Counted from the first letter of the stretch, positions 26,835 through 35,445 are shown. The stretch: 64,000 nucleotides of DNA from UBA8949 sp942493365 (GCA_942493365.1 OW818697.1:1860001-1924000); one strand, 5' to 3'. Program-made: numbers and translations. The notes: generated by a model not told the origin, from the sequence alone.

Positions 26835-27692
26835 TCATTTCCTCCTGATTATGCTGTGGTCTTGTATATAATTTTCAACAATCTGGCGATAGGCCTGATC
26901 GATTTTTCGCAGCAAGGGATTGGCTGTCGAGTCAAGCTGGGCCGCTTCGATCGAACGGATCGGCAGGATATCAAACGGCGAACTTGAGAGAAAAGCGGCG
27001 TCACAGCGACCCCGGCAAATGTCGTCAAACGTCAGCATCTCCTCGGCCAGCGTTGCCCCGGCGGTGGCAATGGCTTCCATGACATGCTGGCGTGTGATGC
27101 CCTTGAGGATACGGCTTTCCGGCGCGGACAGCACCTGATTGCCCCGGATCAAGAACAGGTTGGAGCGCGAGCCCTCGGTCAGCAAGCCCTGACGATCGGC
27201 CAGCAGCAGTTCGTAAAAAACGCCGAAGGGCCCGGGGTTGGCATAACGCAGCGCGACCGCCGCCTTGTAGTCGGAATTGATGATTTTGACATTGGGGTCT
27301 TCCCGCTCCCACGCCAGGATGCCGGTCGCTACCCCCTGCTCGAAAAGCTCAGCCACCGGGTAGGCGGAGGGTGTCAGGTGAATGACCGCCCGCCCTTCGA
27401 GCAGCACGATGCGCAAATTGGCCTGCTGGAGGCCATTGGCGGCAATCAGGCGGCAGCTGTCGTCATAAAGGGACGCTGTCACCTTGACGTTGGCTTGCAC
27501 CGACTGCCCCAGACGCGCCAGGTGATCCTCCCAAAACAGCGGGATGCCCCGCACGACGCGAATCACCTCATAATACATGGTTTCAGGGGTCGGCAGAAAC
27601 AACGCCGCGGTGGCGGTATCGTCAGCCAGAACGATGCGGCCCTGGTCAGAAATATACAAACCGGCCAGGCTGTCGATGATCGGATATGCCAA
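26835..27692 (-). CDS. Class IV PLP-dependent aminotransferase
   Basis: A 285-residue fold-type IV aminotransferase (branched-chain aminotransferase, D-alanine aminotransferase or aminodeoxychorismate lyase group). The PLP lysine lies in INSDYKAAVALRYAN near residue 145. LLTEGSRSNLFLIRGNQ and ILKGITRQHVMEAI are the other family blocks. The shorter length and the GSRSN segment do not separate the subfamilies. The start is a TTG at 27692 with GAGGAGG eight bases upstream. It heads an aminotransferase-htpG-purL run with gaps of 1 and 18 bases, an unusual grouping. Confidence 0.88.
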   Translation of the reverse strand: MAYPIIDSLAGLYISDQGRIVLADDTATAALFLPTPETMYYEVIRVVRGIPLFWEDHLARLGQSVQANVKVTASLYDDSCRLIAANGLQQANLRIVLLEGRAVIHLTPSAYPVAELFEQGVATGILAWEREDPNVKIINSDYKAAVALRYANPGPFGVFYELLLADRQGLLTEGSRSNLFLIRGNQVLSAPESRILKGITRQHVMEAIATAGATLAEEMLTFDDICRGRCDAAFLSSSPFDILPIRSIEAAQLDSTANPLLRKIDQAYRQIVENYIQDHSIIRRK

Positions 27693-27724
27693 TCTAGGGT
27701 CCTCCTCGTCAAAAGTACTGCAAT

Positions 27725-27753
27725 ATTATAACATGAACCTGCCACGGCTGGCA
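27725..27753 (-). promoter_or_regulatory. Probable promoter with overlapping palindrome, aminotransferase-htpG-purL
   Basis: A consensus -10 TATAAT (27725-27730) with an upstream TG at the extended -10 place, 17 bases from a weak -35 (TGCCAG). TGCCA-CGGC-TGGCA (27740-27753), a perfect palindrome, covers the -35 and may be an operator. Confidence 0.5.
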
Positions 27754-27837
27754 CGCAGATTGTGGTCACGATAAATATTCACCCACAGTTATATTTATAC
27801 AACATTGCCCCAGTTGTTTTCAAGCCTGAAATCGGTT

Positions 27838-27867
27838 TTGACAAAGTCAATAAGTTCGAGTTATAAT
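27838..27867 (+). promoter_or_regulatory. SigA promoter of argG
   Basis: Consensus TTGACA (27838-27843) and TATAAT (27862-27867), 18 bases apart, about 110 bases upstream of argG. Confidence 0.85.
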
Positions 27868-27931
27868 AATTGGCAATCCATTATGCTCTTCGCTTTTGTG
27901 ATCAGTAAGAGGATGGTTAAAAAGCTAATAT

Positions 27932-27951
27932 TTATGCATATTTTTGCATAA
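27932..27951 (+). promoter_or_regulatory. ARG-box-like operator (ArgR/AhrC)
   Basis: The perfect palindrome TTATGCA-N6-TGCATAA lies between the promoter and argG. It fits the ARG box pattern (TNTGNAT, four A/T, ATNCANA) at most positions. Argininosuccinate synthase is a standard ArgR target, so repression by arginine is likely. Confidence 0.65.
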
Positions 27952-27975
27952 TAATATCAACGGAGGACAATTTTT

Positions 27976-29190
27976 ATGGCAAAAGAGAAAATTCTGCTGG
28001 CTTACTCGGGTGGGCTGGACACATCGATCATAATTGCGTGGCTTTTGGAAAACTACGACTGCGAAGTCATCGCCATGGCCGGCGAAGTCGGCATCGGGCT
28101 CGATCACGACGCGCTGCGCGCCAAGGCGCTCAAATGCGGCGCCAGCGCCTGTTTCATCGAGGACATTGCCGAGGAATTCATCACCGACTATATCTACCCG
28201 ACCCTCAAGGTCGGTGCCATCTACGAAGGCAAATACCTGCTCGGCACCTCCTTTGCCCGCCCGATCATTGCCAAGCGCATGGTCGAGATCGCCAAGCGCG
28301 AAGGCTGCACGGCCGTCGCCCACGGCTGCACCGGCAAGGGCAACGATCAGGTTCGCTTTGAGCTGACCGTCAAAGCCCTGGCCCCCGAGCTCAAAATCAT
28401 CGCACCCTGGCGCATTTGGTCGCTTAAGTCACGCGACGAGGAAATCGACTACGCCAACGCGCGCGGCATTCCGGTGCCGGTCACCAAGGCTACCAACTAC
28501 TCCATGGATCAGAACCTCTGGCACCTCAGCCACGAGGGCATGGATCTCGAAAACCCGGCCAACGAACCGCAGTACGAAAAAATCCTCGAGCTGATGGTTT
28601 CGCCGGAACAGGCACCGGATCAGCCCACCTATGTCGAAGTAACCTTTGAACAGGGCATCCCGGTCGCCCTCGACGGCCAAAAACTGTCGCCGGTCGACCT
28701 GATCAAAACCCTGAACAAAATCGCCGGCGACAATGGCGTCGGCATCGTTGACATGGTCGAAAACCGCCTGGTCGGCATGAAGTCGCGCGGCATCTACGAG
28801 ACCCCGGCCGGCACCGTGCTCTACGCCGCCCACCGCGAGCTCGAGCTGCTCTGCCTCGACCGCGACACGCTGCACTACAAGGACCTCGTCGCCCAGCGCT
28901 ATGCCGAGCTGGTCTACTTCGGCCAGTGGTTCCACCCCCTGCGCCTGTCGCTGGATGCCTTCGTCAACCAGACCCAGACCACCGTCACCGGCAAGGTTCG
29001 CCTCAAGCTTTACAAAGGCAACGTCATGCCGGCCGGCACCACGTCGCCCTACTCGCTCTATGAAGAAAGCCTGTCGACATTTGGCGTGGATAATGTTTAC
29101 AACCAGGCTGATGCCGGCGGTTTCATCAACTGCTTCGGCCTGCCCATGAAAGTCGTAGCCCAGATGAAAAAACGCAACGGCATGCTGTAA
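27976..29190 (+). CDS. argG: Argininosuccinate synthase
   Basis: ArgG condenses citrulline and aspartate with ATP to argininosuccinate, the penultimate step of arginine synthesis. The 404-residue product has the N-terminal PP-loop (LLAYSGGLDTSIIIAWL), the citrulline/aspartate-binding region (VAHGCTGKGNDQVRFE), and YSMDQNLWHLSHEGMDLE further on. The GGAGG site is nine bases from the ATG. Third codon positions are strongly G/C compared with flanking genes such as the immunity island. argH follows after a structured 141-base gap. Confidence 0.98.
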   Translation: MAKEKILLAYSGGLDTSIIIAWLLENYDCEVIAMAGEVGIGLDHDALRAKALKCGASACFIEDIAEEFITDYIYPTLKVGAIYEGKYLLGTSFARPIIAKRMVEIAKREGCTAVAHGCTGKGNDQVRFELTVKALAPELKIIAPWRIWSLKSRDEEIDYANARGIPVPVTKATNYSMDQNLWHLSHEGMDLENPANEPQYEKILELMVSPEQAPDQPTYVEVTFEQGIPVALDGQKLSPVDLIKTLNKIAGDNGVGIVDMVENRLVGMKSRGIYETPAGTVLYAAHRELELLCLDRDTLHYKDLVAQRYAELVYFGQWFHPLRLSLDAFVNQTQTTVTGKVRLKLYKGNVMPAGTTSPYSLYEESLSTFGVDNVYNQADAGGFINCFGLPMKVVAQMKKRNGML

Positions 29191-29214
29191 GCAATTGTCT
29201 CACATTTCATTCCG

Positions 29215-29325
29215 CTACACACTTCTCCTTAATAATTCTGTGTGTAGCCACCAAGCGAGTTCCGCAGACGCGAAGCGTCGAGGACCTGTCCGAGCGACTG
29301 GCTCACATCAGAATTATTAAGGAGA
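29215..29325 (+). promoter_or_regulatory. Nested, mutually exclusive hairpins between argG and argH
   Basis: A 17-bp perfect inverted repeat pairs TCTCCTTAATAATTCTG (29224-29240) with CAGAATTATTAAGGAGA (29309-29325), and pairing continues inward imperfectly. The right arm contains the argH ribosome site AAGGAG. A second hairpin, CTACACAC (29215-29222) with GTGTGTAG (29240-29247), would enclose the left arm in its loop and so compete with the first. Inside is a further GACGC-GAA-GCGTC hairpin (29268-29280). It looks like a translation switch or a palindromic repeat element. Confidence 0.6.
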
Positions 29326-29331
29326 TGCAAG

Positions 29332-30729
29332 ATGTCTGATAAACTTTGGAGTGGCCGGTTCGATAAAAATACCGACGCAGCGGTCAACGCCTACAATTCG
29401 TCGATCGCCTTTGACGCCCGCCTGTACCGTCAGGACATCCGCGGCAGCCAGGCGCACGCCGCCATGCTGGCCGCTGTCGGCATCATCAGCGCGGACGACG
29501 GGCAGGCCATCCGCGACGGCCTCCAGAGCATCCTCGAGGATATTGAAGCCGGCCAGCTACCATTTGACCCTGCAGCCGAAGACATCCACATGTTTATCGA
29601 ATCCGAGCTGACCCGTCGTATCGGCGAGGCCGGCAAACGCCTGCACACCGGGCGCAGCCGCAACGACCAGGTGGCGCTGGATCTGCGCCTCTACCTGAAG
29701 GACGCCGGCGGCGAGATCCGCCAGGGCTTCTTGCAGCTCTATTACACCCTGCTCAATCTGGCCGAAAGCCACCTCGATACAGTCATGCCGGGCTACACCC
29801 ACCTGCAGCGCGCCCAGCCTATCACCTTTGCCCATCACCTGATGGCCTACGTCGAGATGCTGGCGCGCGACATCGGCCGCCTGGACGACACGCTGACCCG
29901 CATGGATGTCATGCCGCTCGGCTCGGGTGCCCTTGCCGGTACCACCTACCCGCTCGATAGGCCAAAGGTCGCCAAGGCGCTGGGCTTTGCCAGCATCACC
30001 CAAAACAGTCTCGACGGCGTCTCCGATCGCGACTTCGCCATCGAGCTGGCCAGCTGCCTGTCCATCTTCATGATGCACGTCTCCCGCCTGAGCGAAGAGA
30101 TCATCCTCTGGTCCAGCCAGGAATTCGCCTTTGTCGAGCTCGATGACGCCTACAGCACCGGCAGCAGCATCATGCCGCAAAAGAAAAACCCCGACGTCGC
30201 CGAGCTGTCGCGCGGCAAGACCGGTCGGGTTTTTGGCTCGCTCCTGACCCTGCTGACCGTCATGAAAGGCCTGCCGCTGGCCTACAACAAGGATATGCAG
30301 GAAGACAAGGAAGCCATCTTCGACGCCGTCGACACCGTCCTGCTTTGCCTGCCCGCGCTGATCGGCATGCTGCGCACGATGAACATCCGCGGCGACCGCA
30401 TGGCCCAGGCCGCTGCCGGCGGCTTCACCAACGCCACCGATCTGGCCGATTATCTGGTCGTCAAAGGCCTGCCCTTCCGCAGCGCCCATGAAGTGTCCGG
30501 CAAGCTGGTCCGCCACTGCATCGAGCGCGGTTGCGCGCTGGAAGACCTCAAGTTGGTCGATTTTCAAAAATTTTCGCCGTTAATTGGCGATGATGTTTAC
30601 GAGGCCATCTGCATCGCCAATTGTGTCAGTCGGCGCAAAATCCCCGGCGCGCCGGCCGGCGAAGCTGTCAAGATGGCGATTGAAAATGCAAGGATGAGGT
30701 TTGCGAATCATCCGGATCGACGTGGGTAA
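29332..30729 (+). CDS. argH: Argininosuccinate lyase
   Basis: ArgH splits argininosuccinate into arginine and fumarate, the last step of the pathway. The 465-residue product has the N-terminal LWSGRFDKNTDAAV, the HTGRSRNDQVALDLRLYL block, and the superfamily signature GSSIMPQKKNPDVAE near residue 280, whose serine is catalytic. The ribosome site AAGGAG lies in the right arm of the intergenic hairpin. A strong terminator was not seen after it, and the next reading frame starts immediately at its stop. Confidence 0.98.
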   Translation: MSDKLWSGRFDKNTDAAVNAYNSSIAFDARLYRQDIRGSQAHAAMLAAVGIISADDGQAIRDGLQSILEDIEAGQLPFDPAAEDIHMFIESELTRRIGEAGKRLHTGRSRNDQVALDLRLYLKDAGGEIRQGFLQLYYTLLNLAESHLDTVMPGYTHLQRAQPITFAHHLMAYVEMLARDIGRLDDTLTRMDVMPLGSGALAGTTYPLDRPKVAKALGFASITQNSLDGVSDRDFAIELASCLSIFMMHVSRLSEEIILWSSQEFAFVELDDAYSTGSSIMPQKKNPDVAELSRGKTGRVFGSLLTLLTVMKGLPLAYNKDMQEDKEAIFDAVDTVLLCLPALIGMLRTMNIRGDRMAQAAAGGFTNATDLADYLVVKGLPFRSAHEVSGKLVRHCIERGCALEDLKLVDFQKFSPLIGDDVYEAICIANCVSRRKIPGAPAGEAVKMAIENARMRFANHPDRRG

Positions 30730-31023
30730 ATGCAATTGAAAATGTGCGACGAAGGTCTGCAGATCAAGGAACAGCTGACTTTTCGTATCGAATTGGTCAG
30801 CCCTAAGAGCGAATCGGAAAGCGATCAGTTTGCGCGTGATTTTGTTCATGGTTTAGGTTTGAAAACTTTCAGCGGAACCTGGAGCAGGATCGATCTGGAC
30901 TCGCCTGTGATTGATGAATTTATTTCGCAATCAGCAGGCTCTGATCAAAAAGCGGCAGGCTCAATTCAATGGTTGTTGTATCCTATCGCAAAAGCTGATC
31001 GATCATCCAGATGCCAATTATGA
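30730..31023 (+). CDS. Short unrecognised frame, possible shifted N-terminus of the next gene
   Basis: A 97-codon frame begins right after the argH stop. Its composition is protein-like up to about 30,930 (FARDFVHGLGLKTFSGTW, then SRIDLDSPVIDEFISQS) and then looks like a shadow of the following gene's frame. The next gene lacks a visible ribosome site, so this may be its true N-terminal part separated by a one-base shift near 30,920-30,950. Alternatively it is a degraded small gene. No family recognised. Confidence 0.35.
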   Translation: MQLKMCDEGLQIKEQLTFRIELVSPKSESESDQFARDFVHGLGLKTFSGTWSRIDLDSPVIDEFISQSAGSDQKAAGSIQWLLYPIAKADRSSRCQL

Positions 31024-32227
31024 ATGGTATATCCTCAATAGCGATCAATGGTTGGCTGAAGATATTAAGGGTAGTATTTTAACCTGTAAGGCAGATAAAA
31101 TGCCGCCAACCATCCATGTGGCTCGTGGTTGGTGTGGCAATATCCGTGTGTCGGAAAAATTCCGACAAGTCGTCCAAGCCAATCAATTATCGGGGATCGA
31201 TTACCTCTGGCTCAAGGACAATGGCAGATTTGCTGCACAGCAATGGTATATCCCCGTTATCAGTCGGGCGCTCGGCCGCGGAATTGACCATCCTTGGTAT
31301 GATCCCAAGTTCGCTCAAAATGAAAATCCATTCTTGCGCTCGGGTCACCGATTTTTCAACGCTATTGAAATCAGGCAGCACAATCCTTTTGAAAAGCGGA
31401 TCCATCGTGATCTCATCCCTCTGTTCAATCCGATCGATCCGTTAGTTTTAAGTATCAGCTCATACTACAGATTCCTCCGGGATTTTTTACCCGATACAGA
31501 CTTCGCCTATTGCTGGCTCAGTCATGTCTGCGAAAAAGGCCAAACCCACCTGGATCACTTTGATTTGTGCATCAGTAAAAAGGCTAAAAATATCCTTTTG
31601 GAACAAAAGGTCATAACCAATGCTCAACTTGAGCCAATTCGACTGTTTGATTCACTTCCCGCCAATGCCATTGCGCTCGACAATTTCATGCCAAATCCTG
31701 CGCCAAATTATGGGTACGAACAATTGACAGTTCAAGAATTGCATTCAATTCTTGATTTAGAATGGAACAAATTCACGCTCAACCCCAAGCCCCAAAAGAT
31801 CATAACCGACAAAATGGCTTTAGACTTGCTGATCAGAGCCAAACGTGAACGGCCAGATGATTTTCACAAAGCCCTGGCTGTCAAGAGCTTGCATGAGTTC
31901 AAACTTCCATTGCCCGAGTCCTGGCTGGATGTTTTGCTCAAGTCGAACGGCGGTTACCTGAATGACGAATGTGAATTGCTGCCCCTTAATCAAATCGCTG
32001 ATTTTACCAGTGAAAAACAGTCCTATCTGCTTGAAGTCAATGAGGACTATCAGCAAAATTTGCTTCATGTCGCGTCCTGCGTGAATGGTGATTGGTTCGC
32101 CCTGGATATTTCCGAACGCTCAACAGCCACTTGCCCGGTCTTGCGGATCAGCCACGAGGAATGCCAAGCGATCGACAAATGGCCAACAATCGCAGACTTT
32201 ATTTATGAAATGCTATCTGTCGAGTGA
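30914..32227 (+). CDS. Putative polyimmunity protein: Imm11/DUF1629-like region plus C-terminal SMI1/KNR4 (SUKH) domain
   Basis: A 437-residue protein read from the ATG at 30914 (a TTG precedes it). The region around residues 75-100 (RVSEKFRQVVQANQLSGID) resembles the end of DUF1629/Imm11-type immunity proteins. The C-terminal 110 residues resemble an SMI1/KNR4 SUKH domain (LPESWLDVLLKSNGGYLND, NGDWFALDISERS, HEECQAIDKWPTIADFI). SUKH and Imm11 proteins neutralise polymorphic toxins. A fusion of two immunity-type modules would fit a polyimmunity protein. No toxin gene is adjacent. No convincing ribosome site was seen. Confidence 0.55.
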   Translation: MNLFRNQQALIKKRQAQFNGCCILSQKLIDHPDANYEWYILNSDQWLAEDIKGSILTCKADKMPPTIHVARGWCGNIRVSEKFRQVVQANQLSGIDYLWLKDNGRFAAQQWYIPVISRALGRGIDHPWYDPKFAQNENPFLRSGHRFFNAIEIRQHNPFEKRIHRDLIPLFNPIDPLVLSISSYYRFLRDFLPDTDFAYCWLSHVCEKGQTHLDHFDLCISKKAKNILLEQKVITNAQLEPIRLFDSLPANAIALDNFMPNPAPNYGYEQLTVQELHSILDLEWNKFTLNPKPQKIITDKMALDLLIRAKRERPDDFHKALAVKSLHEFKLPLPESWLDVLLKSNGGYLNDECELLPLNQIADFTSEKQSYLLEVNEDYQQNLLHVASCVNGDWFALDISERSTATCPVLRISHEECQAIDKWPTIADFIYEMLSVE

Positions 32228-32269
32228 ACAGTAATATAGCTAATCCACATAACTTGAATTTTTCGCGGG

Positions 32270-32368
32270 TCAGAACCGTCCATTTTTTTCTAGGACAAAG
32301 GTACTGCTTTTAATTCTAAAGAACTTGGCGATATCCCCTTCGGTGGTTTTTGCGTTATTGCTTGGCAT
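32270..32368 (-). CDS. Small unrecognised frame or gene remnant (32 codons)
   Basis: On the minus strand ATG at 32368 opens a 32-codon frame, MPSNNAKTTEGDIAKFF onward, ending in LEKNGRF and a stop. It looks like the tail of a larger protein rather than noise, but no family was recognised and the ribosome site is weak. The rest of the 32,228-32,441 gap holds only a GTAAAG/CTTTAC hairpin (32389-32414). Confidence 0.25.
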   Translation of the reverse strand: MPSNNAKTTEGDIAKFFRIKSSTFVLEKNGRF

Positions 32369-32441
32369 TTGTATCCCACTTTGTACGCGTAAAGCTCACA
32401 CTTTGTGACTTTACATAATCCAACGATATCCTCCTATTTCC

Positions 32442-32936
32442 TCACCAATTTTTTGCATAAAACCAATTATCTGCTAATCTGTATACATATAATTTAAAGA
32501 TGTCATCCTTATAAGCAAAATTGTCTGGAATATTTTCATTTAGCTGGAATATATACGCAGCACCTCCTACACCAAATACAAATGTAATATGATCATTATA
32601 AGCATATACGCAATCGAATGAGAGCATTGAAAGATCTTCCAGATCTTTTATAGCCTCTTTTTCTGAACTATTAAGCACAATTTCAACGTCTGGATAACGA
32701 GTCATTTCACCTAAGTCAAGATCCAAATCATACATTTCATGGTTTTCGTCTTTTACCTGCAAGGATTGATAATCATTTAGAATAACATCTTTTACAATCG
32801 TCAACGAATCTTTATGCTCATCATAGCTTGACTGGATGTGCGGCTTGGCGGGGGGTTGTCTTTTAAAAGAAACAACCAATATCAACAGTAAAAATATAGC
32901 AGCAAAAACTATTAAAATAATACGTAAGGCCTTCAT
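32442..32936 (-). CDS. Small membrane-anchored protein of unknown function
   Basis: A 164-residue protein with one N-terminal transmembrane helix (IILIVFAAIFLLLILVVSF, about residues 5-23) and an acidic extracytoplasmic domain. No family recognised. Its start overlaps the stop of the upstream small gene by four bases, so the two form a coupled pair. It is A/T-rich compared with neighbouring housekeeping genes, and it sits in the same island as the SUKH-type gene. An immunity or accessory role is inference from context only. Confidence 0.6.
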   Translation of the reverse strand: MKALRIILIVFAAIFLLLILVVSFKRQPPAKPHIQSSYDEHKDSLTIVKDVILNDYQSLQVKDENHEMYDLDLDLGEMTRYPDVEIVLNSSEKEAIKDLEDLSMLSFDCVYAYNDHITFVFGVGGAAYIFQLNENIPDNFAYKDDIFKLYVYRLADNWFYAKNW

Positions 32937-33352
32937 AAATCCTCCTTTTGGATCGAACTAGTTTGCCATTCTAATGAATAGCGAATATTTTTCTGTTTGC
33001 ACCATTCAGCGGCATATTCAGTCAGTTCCTTTTTCTCATACATATACCAATCTTCGACTAATAAATTCTCTTCAACATAGCAATGAAATTTACTAAAATA
33101 ATCTTTGTCATCACTTTTTCTCAACAATCGCTTGTTGTTTTTGTCAACCAAATATTTTGACACTATTTCATTTCGGTCAATTTGATCAATTTTCTGAAAA
33201 TCACACTTATTTGACTCATCGGAATTTATAGATTCCTGTCGTTCGATTTCCGAGTATATTTTACAATCGATTCTGTTTAGATAAAATATATTTGGTTCGA
33301 ATATACATTCAAACAACAAATAGTTTTGATCAATTTTAAAATATACAATCAT
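32933..33352 (-). CDS. Small hypothetical protein, upstream partner of the membrane protein
   Basis: A 139-residue soluble, charged, Asn/Lys/Asp-rich protein (for example SDESNKCDFQKIDQIDRN and YMYEKKELTEYAAEWCKQK). No family recognised. It overlaps the following gene by four bases. The A/T-rich codon choice is unlike argG, argH or pyk on either side and suggests acquisition. A DNA stretch of about 280 bases upstream carries two terminators facing from pyk. Confidence 0.55.
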   Translation of the reverse strand: MIVYFKIDQNYLLFECIFEPNIFYLNRIDCKIYSEIERQESINSDESNKCDFQKIDQIDRNEIVSKYLVDKNNKRLLRKSDDKDYFSKFHCYVEENLLVEDWYMYEKKELTEYAAEWCKQKNIRYSLEWQTSSIQKEDL

Positions 33353-33519
33353 ACAATACCTACAAACGCGTTGGTTTCAATATTATTCATGTTAGCAAAT
33401 TTATGAAAGCAAATCCACTCCTATTTCACGGAAGCAAAGAAATTTTTGCTACAGGTATTGTCATACAGGTAAACATTACGGCTCATGCTGCAGGATTCCT
33501 TGCCGTTAGGCAATATACG

Positions 33520-33550
33520 AAAAAGCGTTTGCGGTTCCGCAAACGTTTTT
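33520..33550. terminator. Bidirectional-looking terminator hairpin
   Basis: AAAAA, a nine-bp stem CGTTTGCGG-TT-CCGCAAACG (33526-33545) and TTTTT. It can serve as a second terminator behind pyk on the minus strand. Confidence 0.7.
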
Positions 33551-33610
33551 GAACTATTTTAAATGATTCTCATTCCGCCATTTTTCGCCCTTCACTTTTC
33601 ATCTTTCGTC

Positions 33611-33638
33611 AAAAATCTCGGCTTTCGCCGATATTTTT
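33611..33638 (-). terminator. Intrinsic terminator of pyk
   Basis: An eight-position stem (ATATCGGC with GCCGAGAT, one mismatch) with a four-base loop, followed by five T on the minus strand. It touches the pyk stop codon. Confidence 0.75.
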
Positions 33639-35373
33639 AAGAAATAATCCCCATTTCGACATCGACGGTCACAATCGAGCCGGTCTTGAGGATTTTGGTG
33701 GCATTTTCACAGCCGTAGATGATCGGGATGTCCAGCGACAGCGCGACGGTGACGGCGTGGCTGCTCGGATTGGTGTCCTCGACGACAATCGCGGTGGCAT
33801 GTTTCATCAGCTCCAAATGATTGTTGTCGGTCTTGCTGGCCACGAGGATATAATTAGTCCGCAAGATGGCCTGCGAAAGGTCCTCCTCTTTTTGCATGAC
33901 AAAAACCTCGCCCGAAATGGTGCCGCTGCCGATGCCCTTGCCTTCCACCAGCAGACAACCGATATTCTGAACTTTCAAGATGTTGGTCGTGCCGCTGACC
34001 CCCGCCGGCGAACCGCCGGTGATGACCACGACATCGCCGTTGCTGACGACGCCGGACTCGATCGCCTTGGCGATGCCCAACTCGAACATCTCATCGGTCG
34101 ATTCGACTTTTTGTACCAGATAGGGATAAACGTCCCAGGATAGCGCCAGTTGCCGGTAGGACAGCGGCGAGACGGTGGTGGCGATAATCGGGCAGGCCGG
34201 CCGGAAACGCGAGATCAGGCGGGCTGTGCGGCCGCCCACGGTCACGGCCACGATGGCCTTGGCCTTGAGATCCATGGCGGTGGTGCAGGTGGCGTGACTG
34301 ATGGCGTTGGCGACGCTGCGGATCATCTCGTATTTGGTCGAACTGAAACGGCCCCAGTAATCAAAAGCTTTTTCGGTCTGCAGGGCAATGCTGACCATCA
34401 TCGACAGGCTCTCCAGCGGGTACTTGCCGCTGGCCGTTTCGCCGGACAGCATGATGGCGCTGGTGCCGTCGAGAATGGCGTTGGCCACATCGCTGACCTC
34501 GGCCCGCGTCGGCCGCGGATTGCGGATCATGGAGTCCAGCATCTGGGTGGCTGTGATGCAGGGTTTGCCGATGCGATAGCATTTTTGGATCAACGATTTC
34601 TGGACGGTCGGCACTTCCTGGATCGGGATTTCGACGCCCAGATCGCCGCGGGCGACCATGATGCCGTCGGCGACATTCAGGATTTCTTCAAAATTGATGA
34701 TGCCCTCGCGGTTCTCGATTTTGGCGATCAGATGAATGTCATCGCCCTTGTTCTTCTCCAAAATCTTTCGGATGGCCAGAATGTCGGCTGCCTTGCGTAC
34801 AAAGGAAACCGCGATGAAATCAAAGCCATTTTCAATGGCAAACTGGATGTCATCGACATCTTTTTGCGTCAGGGACGGCAGGTGCGTGACGGCGCCGGGC
34901 AGGTTGACGCTTTTGTGATTGGAGACCGGACCGCCATTGACGACCCGGCACTTGACAGCCGTGCCCTCGACATCGAGGACCTCGAGTTCAATCAAACCAT
35001 CATCGATCAATATGCGCGATCCCTGGCTGACATCTTTGTAAAAATCGGTATAGCTGATCGAGATCAGTTTATCATTGCCCAAAACATCATCCGGCACCAG
35101 CGTGACGGTCGCGCCTTCTTTGAGCTCAACCTTGGTGTTCTCAAAATTGCCGGTCCTGATTTCCGGGCCTTTGGTGTCCAAGAGCAAAGCCAGCGGCACC
35201 CCGAGTTCATCGCGCAATGCTTTGATGCGGTTGACCCGCACGAGATGTTCGCGATGGTCACCATGCGAAAAATTCAGCCGGGCTACGTTCATGCCGCGGC
35301 TGATCAGTTCGCGCAAGATTTTTACATCTTCGGAAGCCGGGCCAATGGTGCAAATTATTTTTGTTTTTCTCAT
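33637..35373 (-). CDS. pyk: Pyruvate kinase with extra C-terminal PEP-utilizing domain
   Basis: Pyruvate kinase transfers phosphate from PEP to ADP, the last ATP-yielding step of glycolysis. The start is placed at the ATG at 35373 (MRKTKIICTIGPASED) with AGGTGA upstream; an in-frame upstream ATG would add 13 unlikely residues. The 578-residue product contains LNFSHGDHREH, DTKGPEIRTG, the catalytic-site signature IMVARGDLGVEIP and ATQMLDSMIRNPRPTRAEV. The last 95 residues (from SGTISGEVFVMQ, with AIVVEDTNPSSHA) form the PEP-utilising mobile domain known from Bacillus-type Pyk. It is monocistronic with two terminators. Confidence 0.97.
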   Translation of the reverse strand: MRKTKIICTIGPASEDVKILRELISRGMNVARLNFSHGDHREHLVRVNRIKALRDELGVPLALLLDTKGPEIRTGNFENTKVELKEGATVTLVPDDVLGNDKLISISYTDFYKDVSQGSRILIDDGLIELEVLDVEGTAVKCRVVNGGPVSNHKSVNLPGAVTHLPSLTQKDVDDIQFAIENGFDFIAVSFVRKAADILAIRKILEKNKGDDIHLIAKIENREGIINFEEILNVADGIMVARGDLGVEIPIQEVPTVQKSLIQKCYRIGKPCITATQMLDSMIRNPRPTRAEVSDVANAILDGTSAIMLSGETASGKYPLESLSMMVSIALQTEKAFDYWGRFSSTKYEMIRSVANAISHATCTTAMDLKAKAIVAVTVGGRTARLISRFRPACPIIATTVSPLSYRQLALSWDVYPYLVQKVESTDEMFELGIAKAIESGVVSNGDVVVITGGSPAGVSGTTNILKVQNIGCLLVEGKGIGSGTISGEVFVMQKEEDLSQAILRTNYILVASKTDNNHLELMKHATAIVVEDTNPSSHAVTVALSLDIPIIYGCENATKILKTGSIVTVDVEMGIIS

Positions 35374-35445
35374 ACAATCACCTGTGCAAAACCTCAAATC
35401 GAAACATTCCAACTGTTAATATACACCACAAATCCGTCGAATAAA

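Noticed and set aside
27693..27975. CIRCE element upstream of the htpG operon
   Set aside because: The TTAGCACTC-N9-GAGTGCTAA pattern is not present; only a short TGCCA palindrome is.
29557..30567. A 336-codon minus-strand frame opposite argH
   Set aside because: Antisense shadow produced by G/C-rich third positions in argH.
33280..33310. tRNA-like TTCGAAT stretch
   Set aside because: It lies inside a coding frame and lacks tRNA stems; no tRNA was found in the window.
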